64,000 nt of DNA from CAWDMW01 sp963803575 (GTDB lineage: Bacteria; Pseudomonadota; Alphaproteobacteria; Rickettsiales; UBA998): NCBI GenBank assembly GCA_963803575.1, contig CAWDMW010000002.1:1488001-1552000 (forward strand), given 5' to 3'. The stretch's first letter is position 1, and every line of letters begins with the position of its first letter. The notes under the pieces were generated by a model. The model was not told the DNA's origin and did no database searches. It worked only from the letters and a program-made list of their open reading frames with translations. Below are positions 1 to 8,511 of the stretch, one piece after another. The translations under genes and the position numbers were made by a program.

Positions 1-48
1 GTAGCTAACTTTTTACTTGTGGAACAAACAGAGTTTCTATACCTAACT

Positions 49-480
49 ATGCGTATGAAAAGAGCGAACGCTTTTAAACATTATTCTTTGATGATGGCTT
101 TAGTGCTGATGCTTAACGCATTGCTGCCCTTTGCCGTGTCATCTGCTAACACTGAAACGCCAGTCGTTAAGCCTGTATCGCAGCAAGTCAGTGCTGAGCA
201 ACCATTTGATGGTATGGTACTGATTTGTACCTCTGAGGGGTATAAATGGGTGCATTTTTCTGCGAATGATGCACAAAGCCCGTCACATCAGCCATCCTAT
301 GATTGCGGGTTATGTTACCTTGCTGCTCACGATATGGCCTATGCGATGCCACATTTTCCGGCTACATTATGGTCTGATAGTGGCGCGTCTTTCACGCTAC
401 TTCATCATGACAGTGCAAATGTTGAAATACGATATACTGCACACGCTTTTTATACCCGCGCGCCCCCTGTTTTTGTCTAG
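49..480 (+). CDS. DUF2946-like exported small protein
   Basis: A protein of about 143 residues with a basic start and a hydrophobic segment ending near LPFAVSSA, which reads as a signal peptide. The mature part has VLICTSEGYKWV, a CGLC pair in YDCGLCYLAAH, and a C-terminal RAPP motif. This pattern is typical of DUF2946 proteins, small exported proteins often found near metal uptake or resistance genes. It lies just upstream of a TonB receptor, PepSY protein and TonB, so a role in metal or iron handling is inferred. An upstream GTG at 19 and an ATG at 55 are alternative starts; I prefer 49 or 55 because they put the basic residues directly before the hydrophobic core. No clear ribosome binding site helps decide. 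Confidence 0.6.
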   Translation: MRMKRANAFKHYSLMMALVLMLNALLPFAVSSANTETPVVKPVSQQVSAEQPFDGMVLICTSEGYKWVHFSANDAQSPSHQPSYDCGLCYLAAHDMAYAMPHFPATLWSDSGASFTLLHHDSANVEIRYTAHAFYTRAPPVFV

Positions 481-622
481 GGTGTGCTAGCACTAACGCT
501 AGAGCATAGCGAAAACAACAGGTTGCGAGAACTGGAGCGGAATGTACTTTATGTACATGAGTACCGGAAACGCAGAAACCTGTTGTTTGCAGCACGCTAT
601 AGTCGTTAGTGCTAACAGACCC
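481..622. repeat. Long imperfect intergenic palindrome
   Basis: About 140 bp of nested inverted repeats fill most of the gap between the DUF2946-like gene and the TonB receptor. The outer arms are GCTAGCACTAACG (487-498) against CGTTAGTGCTAAC (604-616). Inner arms are AAACAACAGGTT (513-524) against AACCTGTTGTTT (577-588). A small hairpin around TGTAC/GTACA lies at the centre (543-557). It could be a mobile palindromic element, a structured RNA, or a two-way terminator. I did not see a second copy in the window. Confidence 0.7.
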
Positions 623-646
623 TAAACGCTGATTTACTATTTTCAG

Positions 647-670
647 GTATCGCGTAAATATGCACGATAC
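647..670. promoter_or_regulatory. Inverted repeat before TonB receptor, possible operator
   Basis: GTATCG (647-652) and CGATAC (665-670) form a perfect 6-bp inverted repeat with a 12-bp A/T-rich centre, 36 bp before the receptor start codon. The position suits an iron-responsive operator (Fur, RirA or Irr type), but it does not match a consensus I can assign. Confidence 0.3.
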
Positions 671-706
671 TATTTTACTGACTTATCCAGACAAAAGACA
701 TTTCCT

Positions 707-2785
707 ATGCGTTTTCTATTCTCCCTAAGTGGTGTACTCTGTGCAACCACGATGTTAACCAGTGCTGTATATGCACAAAACCCTACAACGACTTCTCCTA
801 CTAAGCTGGCACCCGTAGTGGTCACGGCGTCACCACAATCTTCTAAAGGCAGCATGACGGTACCTTCCAATGAGGAAGCAGAGTACATGATTAAGCAAAC
901 ACCTGGCGGCGTGGCTGTGGTGACAGATGAAGAGATTGAAGACCGCTATATTCTGAATTTTGAAGATACGCTGGCTTTGACGCCCGGTGTTTATGCGCAA
1001 AAGCGTTACGGCGAAGAAGTGCGCTTATCCATTCGTGGTTCCGGTTTGTCACGCGGATTCCATTTGCGTGGACTCACGTTGCTGCAAGATGGCGTGCCGT
1101 ATAATCTGGCGGATGGTGGCGCTGATTTCCAGCAGGCCGATCCACTCTCTTTTCAACGCTTAGAAGTTTATAAAGGTGCAAACGCGCTGCAATATGGTGG
1201 TACTTCGCTGGGGGGAGCCATTAATATGGTGAGTAAAACGGGTCATAGTCAGCCTGGTGACGAATTACGGTTGGAATTTGGCTCAGACAATACTTACCGT
1301 GCTAACGTACAATCAGGCCGTGTATGGGGTGACTCTGATGTGTTCCTGAGCCTCACCGCCACCAGCAGTGAAGGGTATCGTCAGAATGATGAACAGGAAA
1401 ATCTGAAATTTAATGCCAATATTGGTACGTCTTTAACCGATGATATTGAAACCCGTTTTTATGTTAGCGGAAATGTGATTGAACAGGAGTTGCCCGGAAG
1501 TATTAGTCTTTCAGATGCGCTAAATAATCCGGAAACAGCCAATCCGGATTCGGTTGCCTCTCACTGGCGTCGTGACATTCGTTCTGTACGGCTGGCAAAT
1601 AAAACGACTATATCGGTAGGCGATGATGATCAGGTGGATGTAGGAGCATTTGTCAATGTCAAAGATTTGTTCCACCCTATTACTTCCTTCGTGGGAGTGG
1701 TCGATCAGGAAAGTGAAGATTATGGTGTGTTTGCCCAAGGCTACGGTGAATACCGCCTCGGCGAGTACCGTAACGTGTATCGTTTAGGAATTACCAGCCA
1801 TTTCGGTGAGACAGAAGCTAAATTGTTTGAGAATATCCGTGGATCACGTGGTGCATTAAAAGCGAATGCGGATCAGGAAGCTGGCAATGTGGTACTGTAT
1901 GGTGAAAATAGCTGGTACATGATGCCTGAACTGGCATTAGTTACAGGCGGTCAGTTGATTTGGTCGCAGCGTAAAGTCACGGATCATGTGAATCCATCAG
2001 AAAGCGATAGCGAAACATATCGCTCGTTTAATCCAAAAGTCGGATTGCTCTATGAGCCTTACGAAACAATGCAGTTTTTCACTAACGTTAGTCGCAGTTT
2101 TGAAACGCCGACCTTCGGTGAGCTAACGCAGGGTGGTACCGTAGGCTTCACGCCAGTTGATGCACAGGAAGCATGGACAGCAGAAATTGGATCACGCGGG
2201 ACACATGGTCGTTATGATTGGGATGTCAGCTTATATCATGCATGGATTGATGGCGAAATGCTACAATTTACCCGCGCGCCGGGTATTCCGGCTGTCACGT
2301 TTAATGCCGAAGATACCGTGCATCAGGGGATTGAAGCAGGGCTTGGCATTAATGTGGCAGAATCCTTCCTGCTTGAGGGAGATAATTTACGCTGGCGTCA
2401 TGCATACACGTATAGCCATTACCACTTTGATGGTGACGCACAATATGGTGATAATGAAATTGCCGGACAACCTGCTCATTTTTATCAAACGGAACTACGT
2501 TACAGTCATGATGATGGCTGGCATGTGGCGATGGATTTGGAAGCCGCCAGCGAAGCAGATGTTGACTTTGCAAACACGTTAGCAGCCCCAGGCTATGGAG
2601 TGCTTGGTTTTAATGCGGGGTATGACATTACAGATGGATTAAGCGTCTATCTGGATGGCCGTAATATGCTGGATCATCGCTATGTTTCTACCTTTAGTAC
2701 GCTAGTTAATACGGCTGGCAATACATCTGTCTTTTATCCGGGTGAGGGGCGTCGCGTCTTTGCCGGAATGCGTATACGGTTGTAA
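707..2785 (+). CDS. TonB-dependent outer membrane receptor
   Basis: A 692-residue outer-membrane receptor that would import a siderophore, heme or other metal complex using TonB energy. A signal peptide ends near residue 23 (TSAVYA). A TonB-box-like stretch LAPVVVTASP lies at about 34-43. The plug domain (about 60-175) contains LTPGVYAQKRYGEE, RGLTLLQDGVPYN and the family-typical LEVYKGANALQYG and GGAINMVSK. The rest reads as a beta barrel, with VSRSFETPTFGELT near residue 463, typical of FecA/siderophore-type receptors. Its neighbours, a PepSY protein and TonB, point to iron uptake. The substrate cannot be named from the sequence. No adjacent FecI/FecR-type regulators are present. Confidence 0.92.
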   Translation: MRFLFSLSGVLCATTMLTSAVYAQNPTTTSPTKLAPVVVTASPQSSKGSMTVPSNEEAEYMIKQTPGGVAVVTDEEIEDRYILNFEDTLALTPGVYAQKRYGEEVRLSIRGSGLSRGFHLRGLTLLQDGVPYNLADGGADFQQADPLSFQRLEVYKGANALQYGGTSLGGAINMVSKTGHSQPGDELRLEFGSDNTYRANVQSGRVWGDSDVFLSLTATSSEGYRQNDEQENLKFNANIGTSLTDDIETRFYVSGNVIEQELPGSISLSDALNNPETANPDSVASHWRRDIRSVRLANKTTISVGDDDQVDVGAFVNVKDLFHPITSFVGVVDQESEDYGVFAQGYGEYRLGEYRNVYRLGITSHFGETEAKLFENIRGSRGALKANADQEAGNVVLYGENSWYMMPELALVTGGQLIWSQRKVTDHVNPSESDSETYRSFNPKVGLLYEPYETMQFFTNVSRSFETPTFGELTQGGTVGFTPVDAQEAWTAEIGSRGTHGRYDWDVSLYHAWIDGEMLQFTRAPGIPAVTFNAEDTVHQGIEAGLGINVAESFLLEGDNLRWRHAYTYSHYHFDGDAQYGDNEIAGQPAHFYQTELRYSHDDGWHVAMDLEAASEADVDFANTLAAPGYGVLGFNAGYDITDGLSVYLDGRNMLDHRYVSTFSTLVNTAGNTSVFYPGEGRRVFAGMRIRL

Positions 2786-2793
2786 TTGCTGAT

Positions 2794-4281
2794 ATGGCAA
2801 TGAGTGTACTCAAACGCGGTGTCATCAAACATAGTATGGGATGGCACCGCACAATGGCATGGGTTGGTGGTATCGGGTTGTTGATTTTTGCGCTTTCCGG
2901 TCTAACACACCCCTTAATGATCTGGACAACACCACGCCCTGCATCTTTTTTCCCACCACCTATGCATATGTCTGCTGAATCATTGCAACGTATCCCTCAT
3001 GCATTAAAGGAGTCAGGTATTACGCAAGCGCAAGCAATACGCATGGTGCCGTCCGAACAAGGGATGATATTGCAAGTGACAACTGCCAAAGATACACCAC
3101 GCCGTTACATAGTACCTGCTTCCGGTGAGGTATTGCCAGATGATTATGATGGCACGCAAGCAGTATGGCTGGCACGTTACTATACGGGTCTGAAAGACGC
3201 TCATGTTAGGGATATACGGTTGCAAACGACATTTGATGATGCCTACCCATGGGTGAATCGTTTATTGCCTGTGTATCGTGTTACATTTGATACGGAAGAC
3301 CAACGCACTGTCTTTATCCATACTGAATTTAGTGCGCTGGCACAGCTGACAAACGATTGGAAAACATCATTGCAAACGGTGTTTCGCGCTCTCCACACAT
3401 GGCAATGGCTGGAATTTTCACCCATTATGCGTGTTATGGTGATGATTTTATTCTTGCTGGCTATTATGGGTATGGCATTTACAGGCATAGCAATGATATG
3501 CACGCTGAAACGCCGTAAGATGGCTACTTCGCGCCGCTGGCATCGCTTGATTGCGTATGGCATCTGGTTGCCACTGCTTGCATTTAGCAGCAGCGGGCTA
3601 TGGCACCTGCTGCAATCTGAGTATGGCGTAAAGCAATCGGGCATTTCTGTTGATAGCTCGCAAATGCTCAATATTGATGCGTTATCACCCAATGTCCAGT
3701 GGCCACTTCATGAAGACAATCAGCAGGTGACACAGATGACGCTGGTAAACTCCCCTACCGGTGAACTGCTTTACCGCATGACGCTTCAAGACACACCTGC
3801 AAAGAACCCTTTAATAAAGCAACGCTTTGATGGAGCGCCTCAAGTCACCAGCACCTATTACCTTGATGCACAAACAGGTCAGCCGCATGGAATGACAGAC
3901 GGGCAACTGGCTAAGCATTATGCAACATATTACTCCGGTATTCCAGCTTCACGTATCACAAAAGCCGCGCAGATTCGTATGTTCGATACAGAATATGATT
4001 TTCGCAATAAGCGTTTACCTGTATGGCGTATCGACTATGACACGCCAGATCAGCATACCGTATTTATTGATGTGACAGGCGGTATGCTGGTAGATCGGTT
4101 GCAGCAGCAACAGCGCATTGAACGTTACGTATTTTCGTGGCTGCACAAATGGAATATGATAACACCATGGACTGGACGCATGGCACGTGACGCCATTATC
4201 TCAATGGTGGTTACACTGGCCGTGATCTTTACCTTGCTTGGGTTTGTTTTGGTGATACGCAAAAGACGAAAACGCTCATGA
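2794..4281 (+). CDS. PepSY-associated membrane protein
   Basis: A 495-residue membrane protein with four likely transmembrane helices at about 20-41, 206-232, 248-272 and 468-490, arranged as two halves each carrying a large external PepSY-like loop. Histidines sit at helix edges (HRTMAW, HTWQW, HRLIAYG, GLWHLL, HKWNMI), as in PepSY_TM proteins that are thought to bind heme and reduce ferric iron at the inner membrane. It begins 9 bp after the receptor gene and overlaps tonB by 4 bp, so the three are probably one operon. The reductase role is inferred from family and context. Confidence 0.8.
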   Translation: MAMSVLKRGVIKHSMGWHRTMAWVGGIGLLIFALSGLTHPLMIWTTPRPASFFPPPMHMSAESLQRIPHALKESGITQAQAIRMVPSEQGMILQVTTAKDTPRRYIVPASGEVLPDDYDGTQAVWLARYYTGLKDAHVRDIRLQTTFDDAYPWVNRLLPVYRVTFDTEDQRTVFIHTEFSALAQLTNDWKTSLQTVFRALHTWQWLEFSPIMRVMVMILFLLAIMGMAFTGIAMICTLKRRKMATSRRWHRLIAYGIWLPLLAFSSSGLWHLLQSEYGVKQSGISVDSSQMLNIDALSPNVQWPLHEDNQQVTQMTLVNSPTGELLYRMTLQDTPAKNPLIKQRFDGAPQVTSTYYLDAQTGQPHGMTDGQLAKHYATYYSGIPASRITKAAQIRMFDTEYDFRNKRLPVWRIDYDTPDQHTVFIDVTGGMLVDRLQQQQRIERYVFSWLHKWNMITPWTGRMARDAIISMVVTLAVIFTLLGFVLVIRKRRKRS

Positions 4282-4973
4282 GGCTTGCTCTCCTGCGTTA
4301 CCTGCCCCTTACCAGCGCTGCACTATTACATACAGGTGTAGCTGTACTAATAGCACTGGCTGGAACCACACATAAACCTGTGCCACCTAATGCAACAAGT
4401 ATACGTGTGGTGGCTATGCCGACACCTATGGCATCACCAGCTCCAGAACCATTAGCTCCAGAACCGCCAGTGCCAGTTGTTCCTGCCAAAGAAAAACCAG
4501 CTGAACCCAAACAAAAGACTAAGCAACCAAAAAGCGTTAAACCAGTCAGTCAAGTTATCTCAAAAAAGATAAGTTCTGTTAAAAAGCCAGTAAAACGTAC
4601 CGTGACAACAATGGGTGGAGATCACCATACTCGCCCATACCCTGCTACACATAAGCCAACGGATTCCGTACAACAAAGCCCTGCTGCAACCGTTAGTAAA
4701 CCAATAGCAGCAGCTTACCTTAATAATCCACCTCCTGATTATCCTGCAAAAGCACGATTCAGACGGCAGGAAGGTACGGTTACGTTGAATGTAGATGTGA
4801 CAATGCAGGGAAAACCAGCTAGCGTGCATGTTATGAAGTCCAGCGGCTATAGGCTACTTGACGCGGAAGCAGTGAGGACAGTGAAGCAATGGCGTTTTAT
4901 TCCAGCAAAACTAGCAGGGAAAGCCGTTCGTGCCACGGTGACTATTCCTATTGTGTTTCAATTAACATCCTGA
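4278..4973 (+). CDS. tonB: TonB energy transducer
   Basis: A 231-residue TonB that would couple the inner-membrane proton gradient to the receptor upstream. It has one N-terminal membrane helix (about 9-31), a Pro/Glu then Lys/Pro-rich periplasmic spacer (about 48-110), and a C-terminal TonB domain (about 145-231) with PPPDYPAKARFRRQEGTV, SSGYRLLDAEAVRTVKQWRF and a final IPIVFQL strand. The ATGA overlap with the PepSY gene supports translational coupling. ExbB and ExbD are not adjacent; the tolQR genes at 18.5 kb could in principle substitute, but that is speculation. Confidence 0.9.
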   Translation: MRLALLRYLPLTSAALLHTGVAVLIALAGTTHKPVPPNATSIRVVAMPTPMASPAPEPLAPEPPVPVVPAKEKPAEPKQKTKQPKSVKPVSQVISKKISSVKKPVKRTVTTMGGDHHTRPYPATHKPTDSVQQSPAATVSKPIAAAYLNNPPPDYPAKARFRRQEGTVTLNVDVTMQGKPASVHVMKSSGYRLLDAEAVRTVKQWRFIPAKLAGKAVRATVTIPIVFQLTS

Positions 4974-5398
4974 TCGTCAATCGGAACGTGTGTCGTATTC
5001 AGATACTCGCGCAGAATATGCATATCTTCTTCAGATAGCGGCAAGGCTGTATCCTCATCGTTTTCGTCAGAGTCCATCTCCTGTGTTTTAATCAGGTTCC
5101 ATTCTAGTTCTGACCATTTCAGCAATAATTGAGATAATTTAATAAATACAGCACTTGCAGACTCTTTGTCTGTGGTCAGCAATGAAAGCCAGTCTGAAGG
5201 ATTATAGTTCTTTTCTCCGAGTAAGGCGGTATGTCGTTTGCATAAATCTTGTATCGTTTGATTCTTAGCATCGCCAGACTGTTCCATAGCAGAGGTAAGC
5301 AGCAGGGCAATCAATTTTTCCACATTGCTTTGCTGGTGCAATATACGTTCATGAAGAGAAAAAAGTAAGTTCTGCATATCCACAATCATGCCTGACAC
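4958..5398 (-). CDS. Hypothetical acidic-tailed protein
   Basis: A 146-residue protein with no signal peptide or membrane helix. It is mostly helical by composition, with leucine-rich stretches such as NLLFSLHERIL and LSQLLLKWSELEWNLI, followed by an acidic tail (MDSDENDEDT, about 107-116). It converges on tonB and overlaps its 3' end by 16 bp. I do not recognise a family. The size and helical-bundle look recall small chaperones, but nothing specific supports that. Confidence 0.6.
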   Translation of the reverse strand: MSGMIVDMQNLLFSLHERILHQQSNVEKLIALLLTSAMEQSGDAKNQTIQDLCKRHTALLGEKNYNPSDWLSLLTTDKESASAVFIKLSQLLLKWSELEWNLIKTQEMDSDENDEDTALPLSEEDMHILREYLNTTHVPIDDQDVN

Positions 5399-5526
5399 AA
5401 TTTATTTCCGGAAGATGCATTTTTTCCCTTCCGGCTTTACGTGTTCTAAATACACTTTTTGTTTGAATAGAGTGTCTACTTATTCCCGTTTTTGGATGAG
5501 TAGATGTAATGTTAATATCTTAGCTA

Positions 5527-5934
5527 ATGGACCTACCTATCATGATGCCTACCCCGGTTGCTTCTTTCTCTCACAAACATTGTCCCGTTCCTTACGAGGA
5601 TGCAAACGGATATTCTGCCTATGATTATGCTGCTGGTGAACAGGCAGTGTGGCGATCTGTCATTATGCAGGCATTGATTGATGCGGCTTCCAATAGCAAA
5701 AAGAAAGAAAACATGCAGTGGAAAGAGGAAGCACTTATCTGGCTACGTGGTACATCGGCGGATTTTTACACTGTATGTCAGAATGCCGGATATGAGCCGG
5801 AGTATGTGCGCGAAATTGCAGCTGATGCCATCAAGCGCAACTGTATATGGCGCGCGGCTCCCGGTACAGGTGAGAAAGCGCGCAAAAACCGTCATACTGG
5901 CACAACTACCCGAAAACATACCCAGTCACGCTAA
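5527..5934 (+). CDS. Hypothetical protein
   Basis: A 135-residue soluble protein. The central segment has AVWRSVIMQALIDAASNSKKKE, then WLRGTSADFYTVCQNAGYEP and VREIAADAIKRN, and the tail is strongly basic (KARKNRHTGTTTRKH). The middle part resembles small alphaproteobacterial or phage-related proteins of unknown role. ATGs at 5542 and 5545 are possible later starts. The stop lies 6 bp from the end of the convergent pheT gene. Confidence 0.6.
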   Translation: MDLPIMMPTPVASFSHKHCPVPYEDANGYSAYDYAAGEQAVWRSVIMQALIDAASNSKKKENMQWKEEALIWLRGTSADFYTVCQNAGYEPEYVREIAADAIKRNCIWRAAPGTGEKARKNRHTGTTTRKHTQSR

Positions 5935-5940
5935 GGCACC

Positions 5941-8295
5941 TTAATTACGCAAAGTTGCTCCATGTTTGGCTACTGCATTAATGATTCCATCGGATACCTG
6001 CGTAATGTCTTCTTCCGTAAGTGTGCGATCATCCGCTTGAAGTGTTACAGAAAATGCCAAAGATTTATTGTTACCTGATACGTGTTTTCCTTCATAAACG
6101 TCAAACAGTGTTACGTTACGGATCATCGCTTTATCAACATTAGCAATGGCTTTGATTAACTGTCCTGCATCACGTTCTGCGGGCGTAATAAAAGCAAAGT
6201 CGCGTCGGCTGGCCTGAAAGCTGTTGCTGGTAAAGACTTTCGGTTTACTTGTTTTCCGTGTTGCTGGCAGGTTGTTAAGTAAACATTCACTTGCCATCAC
6301 CGGAGTATGTAACCCAAAATGGCGCAGGCACGCCGGATGTAATTCACCGAAATAGCCAAGTATCTGTTTCATTCCCAGTGATACACGTCCGGCTCTTCCT
6401 GGATGATACCACGCTGGCACATCACGTGTAATCATCAACGCATGTGTTGGTACGCCAAGCGCTTCAAGCATGGCATAGAGATCGGCTTTTGCGTCATATA
6501 TCGTATAAGATGACTGTGATGTCTGCCAATGTAAGGGGGGCTGCCCCGTCCTGACACTTGTCGCGCGCGGTATTTGCTGAGATGCTTCACACCCCGTAAA
6601 AACACTACCAATTTCATAGATAGCCATATCCTTATGGCCATTATCACTATTGCGTTTCACTGCTGGCAGTACGTTACACAACAAATGAGTTCGCATTACA
6701 GAAAGGTCTGCGCTGATGGGGTTTTCTATATGCACAGGCGATGTAGTATCATCTGCGAAAGGCAGCGTATCCTGCTTGCTGGTGAAGGCATAATGAATCG
6801 TCTCATCAAGCCCACGCACTGACAATGCTTTGCGGATTCGCGCTTCCGGTGAGGCTGCGACAATCACTGGTTCAGTGACTGGTAGCGGTGTAGAGGGAAT
6901 ATGCTCATAGCCATAAATGCGCATAATGTCTTCCATCAGATCATGGGCGATGGTTAAATCACTACGCCATGAAGGAGGGGTCACGTGTCCATCTGTTGAA
7001 ACATGGCATCCAAGCGACGTTAATATCGCATGTTGTGTCTCGTTATCAACCTCCACACCAGTATAGCGTGCAAGCATATCTGGTGAGTACATGATCGGCG
7101 GTATAGAAGCTATTGCTTCGCCTGCATAAGTGATGCCATCTATGTCACCACCACACACTTCCATCATCATGTGAATAGCGAGTGAAGCATAATGGATGGT
7201 GCCTTGCGGATCAACACCACGCTCAAAACGATACCGTGCGTCAGAATCAATACCCGTGATACGTCCTGCATTGGCAATGGCAACCGGATCAAACCAGGCA
7301 GATTCTACGATAATGTCTTGCGTATCTAGTGTGCAAGCCGAGTCAGCACCACCAATAATCCCAGCTAATCCCATAATATGGCGTTCATCTGCTACAACAC
7401 ATAAGCCCTTTGGCAACGTATGTTTTACGCCATCCAGTGCATGAAACGACTCGTTATCTGTGGAATGCCTTACAGTAATAGCACCGCTAATCGTTGCTGC
7501 ATCATAGACATGAAGCGGTTTGCCATAAGTAAGATTGATATAATTTGTAATATCCACCAGTGCAGAAATAGATTGCTGACCTACAGATTCCAGACGTCTT
7601 TGCAACCACGTTGGGCTTGGTTTGTTGTGAACTCCTTTAATATGACAGGCAACGAAGTGCGGACATTCATCGGCATTTAATCTAACATCTATGGCAGAAT
7701 CACTCTTTGGTAAAGGCTGATGGGTAATGGTTTTAAGTTCACCTATGCCACCAGCAGCCAAATCCCTTGCAATGCCGTAGACGCTTAAGCAGTCACCACG
7801 ATTGGGGGTAATGGCGATATCAAGCAATACGTCATCTAGCCCAAGGTAAGATGTTAGCGTATTTCCAATCACCGCGTCATGGCCAAGCTCCATAATACCG
7901 GCATCATCATCCCCTAAATCTAGCTCACGAGCAGAACACAACATGCCATGACTATCAATTCCACGAATTTTTGCAGGTTTTATTTTCATGTTATTGGTAG
8001 GAATAACCGTACCAATATCTGCCAGTACCACATAAATGCCTGCTCTGGCATTAGGTGCTCCACATACGATCTGACGTATCCCGTCATGTGTTTCCACGCG
8101 GCATATCTGTAATTTATCGGCGTCAGGATGTGCGGATGTCTCAAGTATTTTAGCAATAGTAAATGACTCAATCCCAGCATCCATGCGTTTTACAGACTCT
8201 ACTTCTAAGCCAAGAGCGGTGAGTTTTTCAGCAATAGTTTCAATAGGTGCCTGCGTTTCCAGAAAGTCTTTTAACCAGCTTAGTGTAAATTTCAT
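5941..8295 (-). CDS. pheT: Phenylalanine--tRNA ligase beta subunit
   Basis: The beta subunit (784 residues, normal length) of the alpha2-beta2 enzyme that charges tRNA-Phe. It starts with the conserved MKFTLSWLKDFLE, so I set the start at 8295 rather than an upstream ATG. The order is tRNA-binding OB domain (IAKILETSAHPDADKLQI, about 44-61), B3/4 editing domain, B5 domain, catalytic-like core, and C-terminal anticodon-binding FDX-ACB domain (SFQASRRDFAFI). The alpha-subunit gene pheS, which normally precedes pheT, is absent: the upstream neighbour is a divergent RTX gene. pheS is presumably elsewhere. Confidence 0.96.
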   Translation of the reverse strand: MKFTLSWLKDFLETQAPIETIAEKLTALGLEVESVKRMDAGIESFTIAKILETSAHPDADKLQICRVETHDGIRQIVCGAPNARAGIYVVLADIGTVIPTNNMKIKPAKIRGIDSHGMLCSARELDLGDDDAGIMELGHDAVIGNTLTSYLGLDDVLLDIAITPNRGDCLSVYGIARDLAAGGIGELKTITHQPLPKSDSAIDVRLNADECPHFVACHIKGVHNKPSPTWLQRRLESVGQQSISALVDITNYINLTYGKPLHVYDAATISGAITVRHSTDNESFHALDGVKHTLPKGLCVVADERHIMGLAGIIGGADSACTLDTQDIIVESAWFDPVAIANAGRITGIDSDARYRFERGVDPQGTIHYASLAIHMMMEVCGGDIDGITYAGEAIASIPPIMYSPDMLARYTGVEVDNETQHAILTSLGCHVSTDGHVTPPSWRSDLTIAHDLMEDIMRIYGYEHIPSTPLPVTEPVIVAASPEARIRKALSVRGLDETIHYAFTSKQDTLPFADDTTSPVHIENPISADLSVMRTHLLCNVLPAVKRNSDNGHKDMAIYEIGSVFTGCEASQQIPRATSVRTGQPPLHWQTSQSSYTIYDAKADLYAMLEALGVPTHALMITRDVPAWYHPGRAGRVSLGMKQILGYFGELHPACLRHFGLHTPVMASECLLNNLPATRKTSKPKVFTSNSFQASRRDFAFITPAERDAGQLIKAIANVDKAMIRNVTLFDVYEGKHVSGNNKSLAFSVTLQADDRTLTEEDITQVSDGIINAVAKHGATLRN

Positions 8296-8511
8296 GGTGC
8301 CGTTCCGTATGTTAGAATGAACGCCGGACAATAAAACGCTTTGATAGTATATGCAAGTGTGGTTATGAATCTCCTAACGATAGATGGTATCTGATCTGTA
8401 CTTTATTAAAAGCCGTTTAATTATTACCAAAATGTTAAAATCGCTCTCCTATGATGAGGATTCAGGCAAATAATTGCCGAACTCACATTTGAAAAAGGGA
8501 TATGACAGACT

